A stretch of 64,000 nucleotides of DNA from a bacterium (GTDB lineage Bacteria > Bdellovibrionota > UBA2428), in contig JAACVK010000024.1 in NCBI GenBank assembly GCA_009991595.1, forward strand, positions 1 to 64,000. The letters run 5' to 3'. Positions 35,738-44,510 of this stretch are shown piece after piece; the first letter of the stretch is position 1; each line of letters opens with the position of its first letter. Made by a program: the position numbers and the translations under genes. The notes below the pieces were generated by a model. That model was given only the letters and a program-made list of their open reading frames with translations, ran no database searches and was not told the DNA's origin.

Positions 35738-37045
35738 TTATTTCTCGCCACCCAAGACACGGTAGAGTGTGCGCTCGGAAATGCCAAGTAAGCCAGCCGT
35801 TTGTCGACGGTTGCCACCTGTAAGCAACATCGCTTCGCGAATAGCTTTTCGTTCTACAGAGGCTAAATCAGGAAAGTTGATGCCTTCTGGTCCAGATGTG
35901 TGAGAGGAAATATTCTCCGGTAGAACATCCTTATCGAGGAAACCTTCACGTATCTGTTCTGGGGCCGCCATAACAATGGAAGATTCCACAACGTTTTCTA
36001 GTTCTCTAATGTTGCCCGGCCAATCCCAACTCCAAAGCGATTGAAAGGCTTCCTGCGTATAGCGGAGGGGTTCAATGTTGTTCTTTTCGCAGTAACGATC
36101 CAACAAGGAAGGCACGAGCCAAAAAAGGTCTTCTTTTCTCTCTCGTAGTGCGGGGATCGTAATTTCGACAACTCGAAGGCGATAGAGAAGATCTTCCCGG
36201 AATAATTTTTCCGACACTCTAGAGGTTATGTCTTGATTGCTTGCCGATAGGATTCTTACGTCTGAAGAAATAGCTTTGTTGCTTCCTAGTTTAAAATACT
36301 GACGGTCTTGAATGAATTGAAGTAGTTTTGCTTGAAGAGCTGTGGATAGATCGCCAATTTCATCCAGCAGAAGTGTGCCCTTGTCAGCCGCTTGAATTTT
36401 ACCTTCTCGGTTTGCGGTGGCCCCAGTAAAGGCGCCTTTTTCATAGCCGAACAACTCACTTTCAAGTAGGTCCGCAGGAATGGCGGCGCAGTTGAGAGCT
36501 ACAAAGGCTTCGTTTTTTCTGGCTGACCAGTTGTGGAGCTGTTTCGACAAATAGCTCTTCCCTGTTCCCGACTCACCCAAAAACAAGACGTTTGCATCGG
36601 ATTGAGCCGCTCTTCTAAGTCGCTCTAATACCTTGGCATAGCTGGGAGAAATTTGTGTCTTTGCAAACGGTAGTGGGTTTTCGATGCTTCGATTTAAAAG
36701 CTCTTCAATTTTTTCTTTAAGAACTTTAAATTTAATAGGCTTAGGAATCACATCAAAGGCGCCCGACTTCATGGCTTTGACGGTGTCTTCTATCGTTCCA
36801 AAAGCCGTGACAAGGATTCGTTGAACATCAGGTCTGATGATGCGTGCATTTTGAAGAAGTTCAATCCCATTCATACCGCCGGGCATTTTTAGATCAGTTA
36901 TCAGGAGTTGAATCTTTTCGTTGCTGCGTAAAATTTCTAAGCCATCTTTGGCCGATGTAGAAAGAACGCACTCATAACCAGAACGCTGCAGTAGGGCCGC
37001 TAGGCTTTCAATATTTTCGCGTTCATCATCAACGAGCAAGATCAT
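35738..37045 (-). CDS. Sigma-54-dependent response regulator (NtrC family)
   Basis: 435 residues. Receiver domain with phospho-acceptor Asp51 (ITDLKMPGG) and Lys102; AAA+ domain with Walker A GESGTGKS at 157-164 and the sigma-54 contact loop GAFTGA at 204-209; C-terminal Fis-type helix-turn-helix (GGNRRQTAGLLGISERTLYR). It would activate sigma-54 promoters after phosphorylation by the adjacent kinase, whose gene overlaps it by 4 bases (ATGA). Target genes are not evident. Confidence 0.93.
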   Translation of the reverse strand: MILLVDDERENIESLAALLQRSGYECVLSTSAKDGLEILRSNEKIQLLITDLKMPGGMNGIELLQNARIIRPDVQRILVTAFGTIEDTVKAMKSGAFDVIPKPIKFKVLKEKIEELLNRSIENPLPFAKTQISPSYAKVLERLRRAAQSDANVLFLGESGTGKSYLSKQLHNWSARKNEAFVALNCAAIPADLLESELFGYEKGAFTGATANREGKIQAADKGTLLLDEIGDLSTALQAKLLQFIQDRQYFKLGSNKAISSDVRILSASNQDITSRVSEKLFREDLLYRLRVVEITIPALRERKEDLFWLVPSLLDRYCEKNNIEPLRYTQEAFQSLWSWDWPGNIRELENVVESSIVMAAPEQIREGFLDKDVLPENISSHTSGPEGINFPDLASVERKAIREAMLLTGGNRRQTAGLLGISERTLYRVLGGEK

Positions 37046-38718
37046 AGAGTATCCTTATGCAAAGAGGTCTGAGGCGGGTCAAGCTCTTTCGAAATTTCGA
37101 CGCGGGCTCCGAAATCTGCTGAGGCTGAGAGAATCTTGAGCTCAGCGCCGTAGGCTTCGAGCATTTTCTTAGAGGTCGGAAGCCCGAGTCCAGTGCCTCC
37201 CTCTTTGGTTGTTTGAAAAACTTTGAATGGGCGAGCAAGGTAGTCATCGGTAAAACCAGGCCCTGTGTCCTTGATGAGCAGTCGCCAGAGCTTTTGATTT
37301 TTTCTGGCTTCAAAAACAATCTCTCTGCGGGCACTCATGTCCTCCATAGAATCAAGAGCGTTCTTTACGAGGTTGATTAAGACAGCCTTGCTTACGCTGG
37401 AGGGTAAGGGCACTTCAAAGTCGTCTCCTCTAAAGCTCAAAATAACATTCCGAGACTCTAGATCTATGTTGAAAAGGTTTCGAATGTTGTCATAGAGCTC
37501 CTTTGAGCGCATGCAGTGTTGCTCTTCCTCTGGTGGGGCTTCCAAGCTTTTGGGCTTTTCTTCACTCGAGGGTAGGGTGTCGCTGCTCATCTTGGCTTTT
37601 GTGCTTCGAAGGTGACTTTCGGTTAGAGCGTCGAGCCGATCGATTTCTTTTAAGATTGCTTCAATGGCCTTGGCCAGTTCGGGGTTTGCGTCTTCAAGTA
37701 GAAACTCTAGCTTTAAAGACATGCTATTGAGTGGATTTCTAATTTCATGGGCCAGCTGAGCTGCCATTTCGCCCATGGAGGCTAGCTTCTCTCGTTCGAT
37801 GAGTTTGTTCAATAGCTCTTCATTGCGCTTGCTCAAATGATATAAGAGGGTGATGAGCGTTCCTGCGGATTTCTCGGTTTCTTGAGCCTTGGAAACTCTT
37901 TCTTCTACTTGTTCCGAAAAGGTTTGGAAGGATTGAATGTTCTCCCGCACAGCATCGACTAAGTTTTGAATCTCGAGCGGTGGAGATAATAGACCCGTGC
38001 CTCTAGCGCTTGGAGGGGCCCACTTTCCAAAATCCTTTGAGCGAAACCATTCCTCTAAATGTTTTAAAGGAGTGAGCCATTTCCAAAGCAGAAACAAGAG
38101 GGCAAGCGAGGTGAGTAGCCCTAGTGCGAAAGTGCAAATCCAAATAATAAAAGATCGAGAAGTGTTTTGAGAGAGTTCCAGCAGTTGGATGGAGAAATTA
38201 CTTTTTAGTTTGCGATGGGATAAGTCTATCCGGTCCCGTAAACGTTTAAGGTCATAGAGGGCAGAAAGTTCTGTATTAAAGGAGGCTAGTTTCTCTGAAT
38301 ACAATCGAGCTTGCTCTGCCCATTCAATGAGTTCCTTTTCAACGATTGGGCTGAGTTTGCTTTGTCTTTCATTAAGGGACAAATTTCTAGAGGCTGGTCC
38401 CAGTCTTATAAGGGCAAGGCGAGGAGCCCTTTTAGGGCTCTGTTTTTCGGCCAGGGCACTGACGAGCTGAATTTCACGAATTTGAAGATCTAGCTCCAGT
38501 CGAATGTTCTCGAGAAGATTGATGGTGGGCAGAATTTGAGTGTGCATTGAGTTAGAAAGGTTTAAAATTTTATTCTGCGCGACAAGTGAGAAAAACAAGC
38601 TCACCAAAGAAGATAAAATAATAATTATCAGGAACTTAAGTGATCGACCTTTAAGGCTTCCTACCCCAGATCCCTTGCCGTTTAGTCTCGAAAACACACC
38701 ACTTATGTTAAGCGACAA
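37042..38718 (-). CDS. Membrane sensor histidine kinase
   Basis: 558 residues. Two membrane helices (~27-46 and ~190-212) flank a ~140-residue periplasmic helical sensor. A linker/HAMP-like segment and coiled coil lead to the HisKA box with His324 (AAQLAHEIRNPL). The ATPase domain has INLVKNALDSMED, DTGPGFTDD and GGTGLGLPTS. A 30-residue Ser/Pro/Glu-rich insert (KSLEAPPEEE) separates HisKA from the ATPase domain. It pairs with the overlapping NtrC-type regulator. The gene is divergent from the glycine-rich protein gene at 38773. Confidence 0.92.
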   Translation of the reverse strand: MSLNISGVFSRLNGKGSGVGSLKGRSLKFLIIIILSSLVSLFFSLVAQNKILNLSNSMHTQILPTINLLENIRLELDLQIREIQLVSALAEKQSPKRAPRLALIRLGPASRNLSLNERQSKLSPIVEKELIEWAEQARLYSEKLASFNTELSALYDLKRLRDRIDLSHRKLKSNFSIQLLELSQNTSRSFIIWICTFALGLLTSLALLFLLWKWLTPLKHLEEWFRSKDFGKWAPPSARGTGLLSPPLEIQNLVDAVRENIQSFQTFSEQVEERVSKAQETEKSAGTLITLLYHLSKRNEELLNKLIEREKLASMGEMAAQLAHEIRNPLNSMSLKLEFLLEDANPELAKAIEAILKEIDRLDALTESHLRSTKAKMSSDTLPSSEEKPKSLEAPPEEEQHCMRSKELYDNIRNLFNIDLESRNVILSFRGDDFEVPLPSSVSKAVLINLVKNALDSMEDMSARREIVFEARKNQKLWRLLIKDTGPGFTDDYLARPFKVFQTTKEGGTGLGLPTSKKMLEAYGAELKILSASADFGARVEISKELDPPQTSLHKDTL

Positions 38719-38772
38719 TCAAGTTTCCCGCCAGAACTTCCGAATAAAGGTCATGAGGGGAGAATAGCGAGT

Positions 38773-40575
38773 ATGTCATTGCGCTATAGCACTGAAAATA
38801 CACTAAAAAGTGATTTTTCTAGAGGGGGCATTCTTCTTGCCTTTCTTTGTTTAATCTCAAGTTTCTCTTCTGAGGCTGTGAACTTTGGAAATGACTATGA
38901 TGTTGCCGGACTAATTGGCGCGTGTGGTTTCACTCGACAGGTTCCTGCTGGCTATCCTTTTAGCGAGAACAGGGTGAAAGATACCTGGCGTTGGGAGCCT
39001 GGCCGTAATCCTTTGTATGGCCAAGAGTTCAATCCAACTGCGGCCCTAGCTTACACCCAAAGAACTTCTGTGGGTGGCTTTGCTCATGCTAGTTGTGAAG
39101 CACTTCTTTTAGATGGTTTGCTTGCAGAGGGTGGTGCAACCGATAACTCTCTTGCTGCTAGAAGGTGCATGAGTTACCGGACTTCTTTTTATTCGCGTAA
39201 AAGAAACCTTGAGGCAGCAACGGCTTCTTCGAGAAACTCTCGCTTTGGTGGGAGGCTTCCCGAGGTTTGTAAAAATCCGAATGCTCAAAATAAAGCACAC
39301 TTTGCTTGTGCCTTTGCCAAACATGAAAATCAATTTCGCGACTACGATATTCAGTTAGATGCGATGAATGATATCGAAACTCTTTGCACAGGTGTCGGGG
39401 TTCCACCCATTAAGACTCAAGCTCCTCAAGTTGCAAGAAGAACTGCCGGACTTGACCCTTATCATCAAAGTCAAAGTTGTATCCCTTATGGAAGTGGCAA
39501 CATTATTATTAATCAACCACAGCGAAGAACTTTAGAAGTTGTGGGCGATATTGCGGCGAATCTTGGGTCGATTTGGGCTTTGGATAGAGCCAACAGTCGG
39601 CAAAATCAAAACGCGCAAAACGCGATTCATTACAATTACAAGTTAGGTCTTGGAAGCGTTGTTACTTCAGGTGCCAACGGGCAAATGGGTTTTGTCAGTG
39701 GTGGTAGCGGAGCCTACGGTGGATTTGCCGGAGCAGGCTTTGGGGCTGCGGGCGGCTGTGCCGGCTATGCGGGCGGCGGATATGCTGGTGGCGGTGTGAT
39801 TGGTGGAATCGGCGGAGCTGGTGGAGCTTACGGACACGGGGCTTATTCTCCCTGTGGTTATGGTATGGGTGCTTATGGTGCGGGCGGCGGTTATGGCGCT
39901 GGCGGTGGTGCTGGATATGGTTACCCCTATGGTGGCGGTGGCTACGGCTATCCCTATGGTGGAGCATATGGCGGTGGAGCTGGTGGCTATGGCCAAACGG
40001 GCTACCCTTATTTTGGTGGCGGTGGCGGCGGATATGGTGCTGGCGGATCACCTTGGGGTGGAAGCTACGGCGCTGGAAGTCCTTATTTTGGTGGATATGG
40101 TGGAGCCGGAGCTTATGCTCAGGCAATGCTTAGAGACATGAAGAAGATGCAACATTATGCGACTGAACTTTCTCAGCAAGAAAAGCAAGCGCAAGCTTTG
40201 GATAAAGACATGCAACGGCTTTACGAGAGAAGAACAAACATAGATCGCAATTACTACACAACTTACAACCAGTTTGCTCAAACCAGCGCTAACTACGCAG
40301 GCGGTGGAGCTGGTGCTGGCGGTTATGGAGCTGGTGGCTATGGCGCCGGAGGCTACGGTGGTGGCGGCTACAGAGATCCTGCCTATAGTGGTGGCGGTGG
40401 CTATGCTGCTCCTTACTATGGTGGAGCGGGCGCTGGTTCTTGGGGCAATGTTTATGGAGGCGGGCAATACTGCCTAGTTTCTCCTTGTGCTGGCGGAGTT
40501 GGTGGTGGCTACTATCCTCCTTATGGCAGCGGAACTAGCTTCAACTTGAATCTAGGTTATTCGCGAACGAATTAA
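38773..40575 (+). CDS. Exported glycine-rich protein with central coiled coil
   Basis: 600 residues. A signal peptide with a long N-region ends near SSEA (~36). Residues ~40-260 form a globular Cys-containing domain (GACGFTRQ, RRCMSYR, ALLLDG, HFACAFAKHENQ, SQSCIPYG). Residues ~285-455 and ~505-600 are very rich in Gly, Tyr and Ala (units such as GGGYGYPYGG), separated by a coiled-coil segment (~455-500, QEKQAQALDKDMQRL). The protein is a likely surface or extracellular structural element; no named family is recognised. The gene is divergent from the histidine kinase gene, separated by ~55 bases. Confidence 0.75.
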   Translation: MSLRYSTENTLKSDFSRGGILLAFLCLISSFSSEAVNFGNDYDVAGLIGACGFTRQVPAGYPFSENRVKDTWRWEPGRNPLYGQEFNPTAALAYTQRTSVGGFAHASCEALLLDGLLAEGGATDNSLAARRCMSYRTSFYSRKRNLEAATASSRNSRFGGRLPEVCKNPNAQNKAHFACAFAKHENQFRDYDIQLDAMNDIETLCTGVGVPPIKTQAPQVARRTAGLDPYHQSQSCIPYGSGNIIINQPQRRTLEVVGDIAANLGSIWALDRANSRQNQNAQNAIHYNYKLGLGSVVTSGANGQMGFVSGGSGAYGGFAGAGFGAAGGCAGYAGGGYAGGGVIGGIGGAGGAYGHGAYSPCGYGMGAYGAGGGYGAGGGAGYGYPYGGGGYGYPYGGAYGGGAGGYGQTGYPYFGGGGGGYGAGGSPWGGSYGAGSPYFGGYGGAGAYAQAMLRDMKKMQHYATELSQQEKQAQALDKDMQRLYERRTNIDRNYYTTYNQFAQTSANYAGGGAGAGGYGAGGYGAGGYGGGGYRDPAYSGGGGYAAPYYGGAGAGSWGNVYGGGQYCLVSPCAGGVGGGYYPPYGSGTSFNLNLGYSRTN

Positions 40576-40577
40576 CC

Positions 40578-41435
40578 TTAGTTTAGTTGCTCGCGAAGTT
40601 GCTTTAAAAGAAGTTCTTCACTAGAGAAATTACGCTCTTGGGCAGAGTTTAAAGTTAAGCTCAGATTTTCTTTTGTGGAAATTCCACTCAGATTCTCTTT
40701 GTAAGAATATTCAGCTCGATCACCTTCTGAATCGGTTACAAATCCAGTTCCGTTGTTTTCAAAATCATCCACCCAAAGTAGTCGGTCTAAAAAAAACTGA
40801 AACCGTTGGCTGATGGGAAACTGAGCGTTCGAATCTTCGAATGAAGCTTCTAGGTAGGCGCTTCCAACCGCTTCGTTGGCAAAGTCGTCTTCTCGACTGA
40901 AGGTCACTTTGCAGTTCTTCATTTCCACGTCGGGAAGTGATTTGCCTAATTGTTTTTGAATCCATTCGCAGCCGTTGTCGACAAAGCTTCTTCGGAAGAG
41001 GGTTTCTCTTGCGGTGTCTAGGACGAGTGTTTCATCTTTACGGAATTGATTGTAGAAAGTTTCACAACTTTGCCCGTTTGAATTGCGATCGGCCTGGAAA
41101 GTTGGAGAGCCGTATCTTTGGGCTATGCGAATCTGCGTGTCTGAGACGGATTCGATTTGGTGTTGGATTTGTTCGGACAAAAGAGCGCAGCCATTGAATT
41201 TGAAGTTGTTGTAGTTGCGAGTCCTAAAGGTAACCTCTCCTTGCTGGGCCAAGCCATTTGCTTGGAGGCTATCTAGGTATTGCTTGCGAACCTCTGTGTC
41301 GCCCTCTACTGAGTCGGGAACTTGGTCGTCTTTATATTGCCCACAAGACCCCAGAACAAAGCCCACTAGAGCGAAGAGGAAGATTAAGATGATCTTATTG
41401 ACGGAAAATAGAGAGTTTTGCTGAGCTCCAATCAT
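40578..41435 (-). CDS. Lipoprotein of unknown function
   Basis: 285 residues. Lipobox VLGSC places Cys31 at the mature N-terminus; the start could be a few codons later. Mature part has several Cys (NGCALL, QSCETF, NGCEWI, KNCKVT) that may form disulfides, and an Asn/Asp/Glu-rich beta-type sequence. No family recognised. Its stop is 2 bases from that of the convergent glycine-rich gene, suggesting a linked pair, though function is unknown. Confidence 0.65.
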   Translation of the reverse strand: MIGAQQNSLFSVNKIILIFLFALVGFVLGSCGQYKDDQVPDSVEGDTEVRKQYLDSLQANGLAQQGEVTFRTRNYNNFKFNGCALLSEQIQHQIESVSDTQIRIAQRYGSPTFQADRNSNGQSCETFYNQFRKDETLVLDTARETLFRRSFVDNGCEWIQKQLGKSLPDVEMKNCKVTFSREDDFANEAVGSAYLEASFEDSNAQFPISQRFQFFLDRLLWVDDFENNGTGFVTDSEGDRAEYSYKENLSGISTKENLSLTLNSAQERNFSSEELLLKQLREQLN

Positions 41436-41565
41436 GGGGTCAACCTACTCTAAACGCTCAATTTAACCAAAACTTTTGAGCCATATTCCCCATGCGCGGC
41501 GCAGCTTTTGGTGATTTTTGTAAGTGGGGTTGGCTTCATTCTAAATAATGGTTTCGGGTCAAATA

Positions 41566-41582
41566 CTTAACAGAATCTTAAC
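41566..41582. promoter_or_regulatory. Direct repeat CTTAAC-N5-CTTAAC before the secreted-protein gene
   Basis: CTTAACAGAATCTTAAC, two identical hexamers with an 11-base period, 34 bases before ATG 41617. The 11-base period is typical of OmpR/PhoB-family winged-helix regulators, and TTAACA-N5-TTAAC resembles the PhoP-type box known from Bacillus. The same arrangement occurs reversed at 49047-49063. Confidence 0.45.
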
Positions 41583-41616
41583 GCTGCCTTCTTGCTTTTT
41601 GATATATAGTTAAGAC

Positions 41617-42282
41617 ATGACATATTCAAAATTATTCATCGCATTTGTGATTTCTTTGTCTTCTGCATGGGTGATGGCTCAGCCAAAACACGAACAGGAT
41701 TTCACCGAATTCAAAGTTTCAGATAAAGACTCGGAGCCCGATGAAGAATCAGGTGATCTGCGGCCTTTGACGGGTTTAGATAGGATCAACGCTTTTTTAT
41801 ATAATAAGCCCGATCTTTCTCGGGACCGGCTTCATAAATCATTTCCGATATCCCTTGGTCTCCAAGATATAAGGGGTGTTTATCAAGAAGAACTTGGGCG
41901 TGTGAGATCGTCTGGGGGACTCCGCGGTTTTTGGGCGGAAGACGTGTTGCTTAAATCTGGTATCGTAGAAGAAGATATCAAAAAAGCAGGTGGCAACATC
42001 CTGAGTCTGATAGAGTTGCTGAAAGAAAAAGGGTGGACGCTTTCTGAACAACCACAGCCAGGGGCTCTTGTTGTGCATCCAGATGCACCCACGCGCGATC
42101 TACTTAGTTCGACTGCCTTTGTTGGAAAAGATGTTTCTAAGCGTGTTTATTTGGATAACTTTAAAGTTAGGGAGATCGAGGTCGATGCCAATGGTTCTGT
42201 GCAAAAAGCATCTGGTTACGTGCAGGATCGCGACCGGAAATTTTTCAAGATTGCTAAGTATATGATTCCGCCCAAGAAATAG
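41617..42282 (+). CDS. Secreted protein of unknown function
   Basis: 221 residues with signal peptide MTYSKLFIAFVISLSSAWVMA. An acidic segment (~28-45) precedes a mixed domain with GFWAEDVLLKSG, LKEKGWTLSEQPQPGALVV and VQDRDRKFFKIAKYMIPP. The GWT..QPGALVV phrase is reminiscent of CHAP/NlpC-like folds, where a similar loop precedes the His, but no clear catalytic Cys/His pair is present, so I do not assign it. A direct-repeat regulator site lies upstream. Confidence 0.6.
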   Translation: MTYSKLFIAFVISLSSAWVMAQPKHEQDFTEFKVSDKDSEPDEESGDLRPLTGLDRINAFLYNKPDLSRDRLHKSFPISLGLQDIRGVYQEELGRVRSSGGLRGFWAEDVLLKSGIVEEDIKKAGGNILSLIELLKEKGWTLSEQPQPGALVVHPDAPTRDLLSSTAFVGKDVSKRVYLDNFKVREIEVDANGSVQKASGYVQDRDRKFFKIAKYMIPPKK

Positions 42283-42321
42283 CTCCGGAACTGACTTTAG
42301 TTCATATTCTTAAATTTACAC

Positions 42322-42350
42322 TTGACTAAAATGATAATGATTATCATTTT
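42322..42350 (+). promoter_or_regulatory. Fur box overlapping a promoter
   Basis: A perfect 23-base palindrome at 42328-42350 (arms AAAATGATAAT and ATTATCATTTT around a central G) is nearly identical to the classical Fur consensus built of GATAAT hexamers. It is directly preceded by TTGACT (42322-42327), a good -35 element, so the box covers the spacer and -10 region. Iron-bound Fur would block transcription of the downstream gene pair. The ATG lies only 8 bases beyond the palindrome. Confidence 0.85.
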
Positions 42351-42358
42351 CACTTGCC

Positions 42359-43288
42359 ATGTTAGGGAGCCTATTTTTAATTTTTGGATTGTTGTCGTCG
42401 ACTGCTGCTTTTTCTCACTCTCAGATGAGCGAAATCTCACCTGAAAAACTATTGAGTGTTTATTCAGAGATCATCAAGACTTTAGAGGGGCCCTTTGCCT
42501 CGGGAGCAGAAAAGCGAAAGTCTTGGTTTGTATTTGAAGGCGACATGGTTGCCTTTGACGAAAGCAAAATGAACGAAGCTTTGGCTCAAGTTGTGCTTAC
42601 TCTAAAGAATAAACAAGCTCTATTGGAGGACTTCCAAGAAGAGCAGGCTTCCGAGGAGCCTTTGTCAGAAGCCGGTTTCTTTCAAAGGTCTTACTTGAAG
42701 TTCAAATCTTTATTTGGCAAAGCTCCCTTCGCCACAGCGCAGCTGGCTGGAGCGTCGGCTTCCATGATTTACGAACATGGGCCTTTGTTGTTTGCTGTGA
42801 TTGCAGTTAGTCAGGTTTCTTGGGAGTTGCTCGAGTCTGTGGTGAGTGTTGCCGTGGGGGCAGGTGGTGCTCACGTTGCTTGCACAATCTTTAATGCAGC
42901 ACTCTTGGCGACGGCTACTTCGGCAAATAGGACTCTTAAACTGATGCGTTCATTTCCAGAACAGCTCTCTTATCGCCAAAAGATGGGATCTGCGTTTATT
43001 TCTTTGTTGCGAGCATTGAAAGCAGGATTTGCCTTTAACAAAGTTCTTGTTCAGCTAGGCACGGGAGGGCGATTTGTGAGTGCCTCTGGTTTTGAGAAAA
43101 TGTTAGAAGAAAAAGGATTAGAACTTTCCTCTGAGGAAGATTTTTTTGTAGACGAACATTTTGTTGCTCCGGTTTGGGCGCAATTTCACCAGATTCCTAG
43201 AGAGTCTTCCAAGTCTTCCTCCGTTAAAGAAGACTTGGATAACGTTTTTAATGGGGGTTTCAGCTCTCCCTCACGTATGTTGTTCTAG
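42359..43288 (+). CDS. Iron-regulated exported/membrane protein of unknown function
   Basis: 309 residues. Start ATG 42359 gives a signal peptide (MLGSLFLIFGLLSSTAAFS); no Shine-Dalgarno is visible, and the promoter position implies an almost leaderless mRNA. Residues ~25-120 are helical and charged, then a hydrophobic region (~125-185: LFAVIAVSQVSWELLESVV, ACTIFNAALLATA) probably spans the membrane, followed by a charged helical tail with a Ser-rich stretch near the end. No family recognised. The Fur box argues for a role when iron is scarce, for example in iron handling or siderophore/heme-related work, but no motif confirms that. The next gene starts 8 bases on. Confidence 0.62.
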   Translation: MLGSLFLIFGLLSSTAAFSHSQMSEISPEKLLSVYSEIIKTLEGPFASGAEKRKSWFVFEGDMVAFDESKMNEALAQVVLTLKNKQALLEDFQEEQASEEPLSEAGFFQRSYLKFKSLFGKAPFATAQLAGASASMIYEHGPLLFAVIAVSQVSWELLESVVSVAVGAGGAHVACTIFNAALLATATSANRTLKLMRSFPEQLSYRQKMGSAFISLLRALKAGFAFNKVLVQLGTGGRFVSASGFEKMLEEKGLELSSEEDFFVDEHFVAPVWAQFHQIPRESSKSSSVKEDLDNVFNGGFSSPSRMLF

Positions 43289-43296
43289 AAAGTCAC

Positions 43297-43743
43297 ATGC
43301 GAGGACTGAAGCTTTTGCCTAGACTCGTCGATATGATTGCCATGCAGAAGATATTCACTCCAGAAGATAGAGCCTCGTTTGTTGCAGGTGTTTCGGCTCT
43401 TTTCTCAGTTGAGAAAATGTCTGAGTTTTTAAAAGTAAAGAAACTAACAGGAATCGTTCGCTCCGCTCTCAACGAGTATCGTTTGGCGATCGAACCCTTT
43501 GCAAACTTAGAGCTAGAGTCTTTGAGCCCAGTTTGGGTAAAAGAAGTGAGGTCCAAGGTAGGCCTCATCTTTGACTCTTTGATTGTTTCAATGAAGCAAC
43601 TTCAGGATTTGATGATCTTAAAAGACAAAGAGCCGCTCTTTAGCAAGGATAGTTTTGAGGTGTTGAGTGAGCGTTTTATTGGGATTCGTTCTCAAGCTAG
43701 AGGATTGCGTCGGGGCTTTAGTTGCCAAGAGTCTTTAATCTAG
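43297..43743 (+). CDS. Small helical protein, second gene of the Fur-box operon
   Basis: 148 residues, predicted mostly helical and without signal peptide or membrane segment. A Met at residue 13 or 16 could be an alternative start. No family recognised. It is separated from the iron-regulated gene by 8 bases and is presumably under the same Fur box. Its TAG stop overlaps the stop of the convergent PAQR gene (shared CTAG at 43740-43743). Confidence 0.55.
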   Translation: MRGLKLLPRLVDMIAMQKIFTPEDRASFVAGVSALFSVEKMSEFLKVKKLTGIVRSALNEYRLAIEPFANLELESLSPVWVKEVRSKVGLIFDSLIVSMKQLQDLMILKDKEPLFSKDSFEVLSERFIGIRSQARGLRRGFSCQESLI

Positions 43744-44384
43744 CTTCGTGCCATTTCTAAAATGGATTTGATAGCCCAAAAATGTAGAAAAGCTCCCAGG
43801 CTTACTAGTGCGTGAAAAACCTCGTGATATCCAAAAAACTGTGGAATGAGTTTAGGTCTCTTCAATCCGTAGCAGACTGCACCAATCGAGTAAGCCAGGC
43901 CACCTCCGGCAAGTAGGGCGAGTTTAGCTGTTCCAAGTGAGGTGTGAAGTTCGGAAACGTAGGGAAGAACCATGTATCCAGCGAAGAGGTAGATGAGTGC
44001 GCTGACGATCTTGGGTAAGTTTACAAAAAAGAGGGATTGAAGAATTCCAACTAGAGCAACACCCCAAACACTTAGCAAAAGTTTGGTGTTGGAGCTCTCC
44101 GAAAGTGCAAAGATTGAAACGGGGGTAGAGGTGGCTGCAATCAAAAGGTAAATCATGCAATGATCTAATTTTTTCATGATTTTGCGGGGCTTTGGTTCCC
44201 AGTGGATTCGGTGGTATAGAGTGCTAACTCCGAGCATGAGGAGTAGGCCTAGTGTGTAAATAGTTGTGGCGATGTATTCAAGTCGACTATTGCAGGTTGA
44301 TATTAAAAAACCACAGGCGCCTAAAGCAACAAAAAAGCTGGCCTGATGGATGTGTCCTCTTAAGAGGGGTTTTTGTAAATTCAC
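43740..44384 (-). CDS. PAQR / hemolysin III family membrane protein
   Basis: 214 residues starting with GTG 44384. Seven membrane segments. Conserved family motifs: STLYHRIHW after the second helix, KKLDHCMIYLLIAATSTP, and FGYHEVFHALVSLGAFLHF with the metal-binding His residues. Members are zinc-dependent membrane hydrolase-like proteins; the bacterial ones (YqfA/Hly-III) affect membrane lipid state. It converges on the Fur-box operon with overlapping stops. Confidence 0.9.
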   Translation of the reverse strand: MNLQKPLLRGHIHQASFFVALGACGFLISTCNSRLEYIATTIYTLGLLLMLGVSTLYHRIHWEPKPRKIMKKLDHCMIYLLIAATSTPVSIFALSESSNTKLLLSVWGVALVGILQSLFFVNLPKIVSALIYLFAGYMVLPYVSELHTSLGTAKLALLAGGGLAYSIGAVCYGLKRPKLIPQFFGYHEVFHALVSLGAFLHFWAIKSILEMARS

Positions 44385-44510
44385 TCGGCTCAGTATGGGG
44401 CCCTTTGCTCATGTTGACAAATAGATTGTGTGTTCTCAATGCGCAGTGTTTGGCGCGCTTGCTTCTTCGTTCATTTGAAAAATGGGTGTTTAGCTGCAAA
44501 GGTGTAATTT

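Noticed and set aside
39667-40467. Long open frames on other strands/frames inside the glycine-rich gene (Thr/Ala/Ser-rich, His/Arg-rich)
   Set aside because: They are shadows of the GGT/GGC-rich repeat coding; composition is low complexity with no start signals.
39660-40560. Short GC-rich repeats in the glycine-rich gene considered as a CRISPR-like or satellite array
   Set aside because: Units are irregular and in frame with Gly-Gly-Tyr codons; no spacers of constant length.
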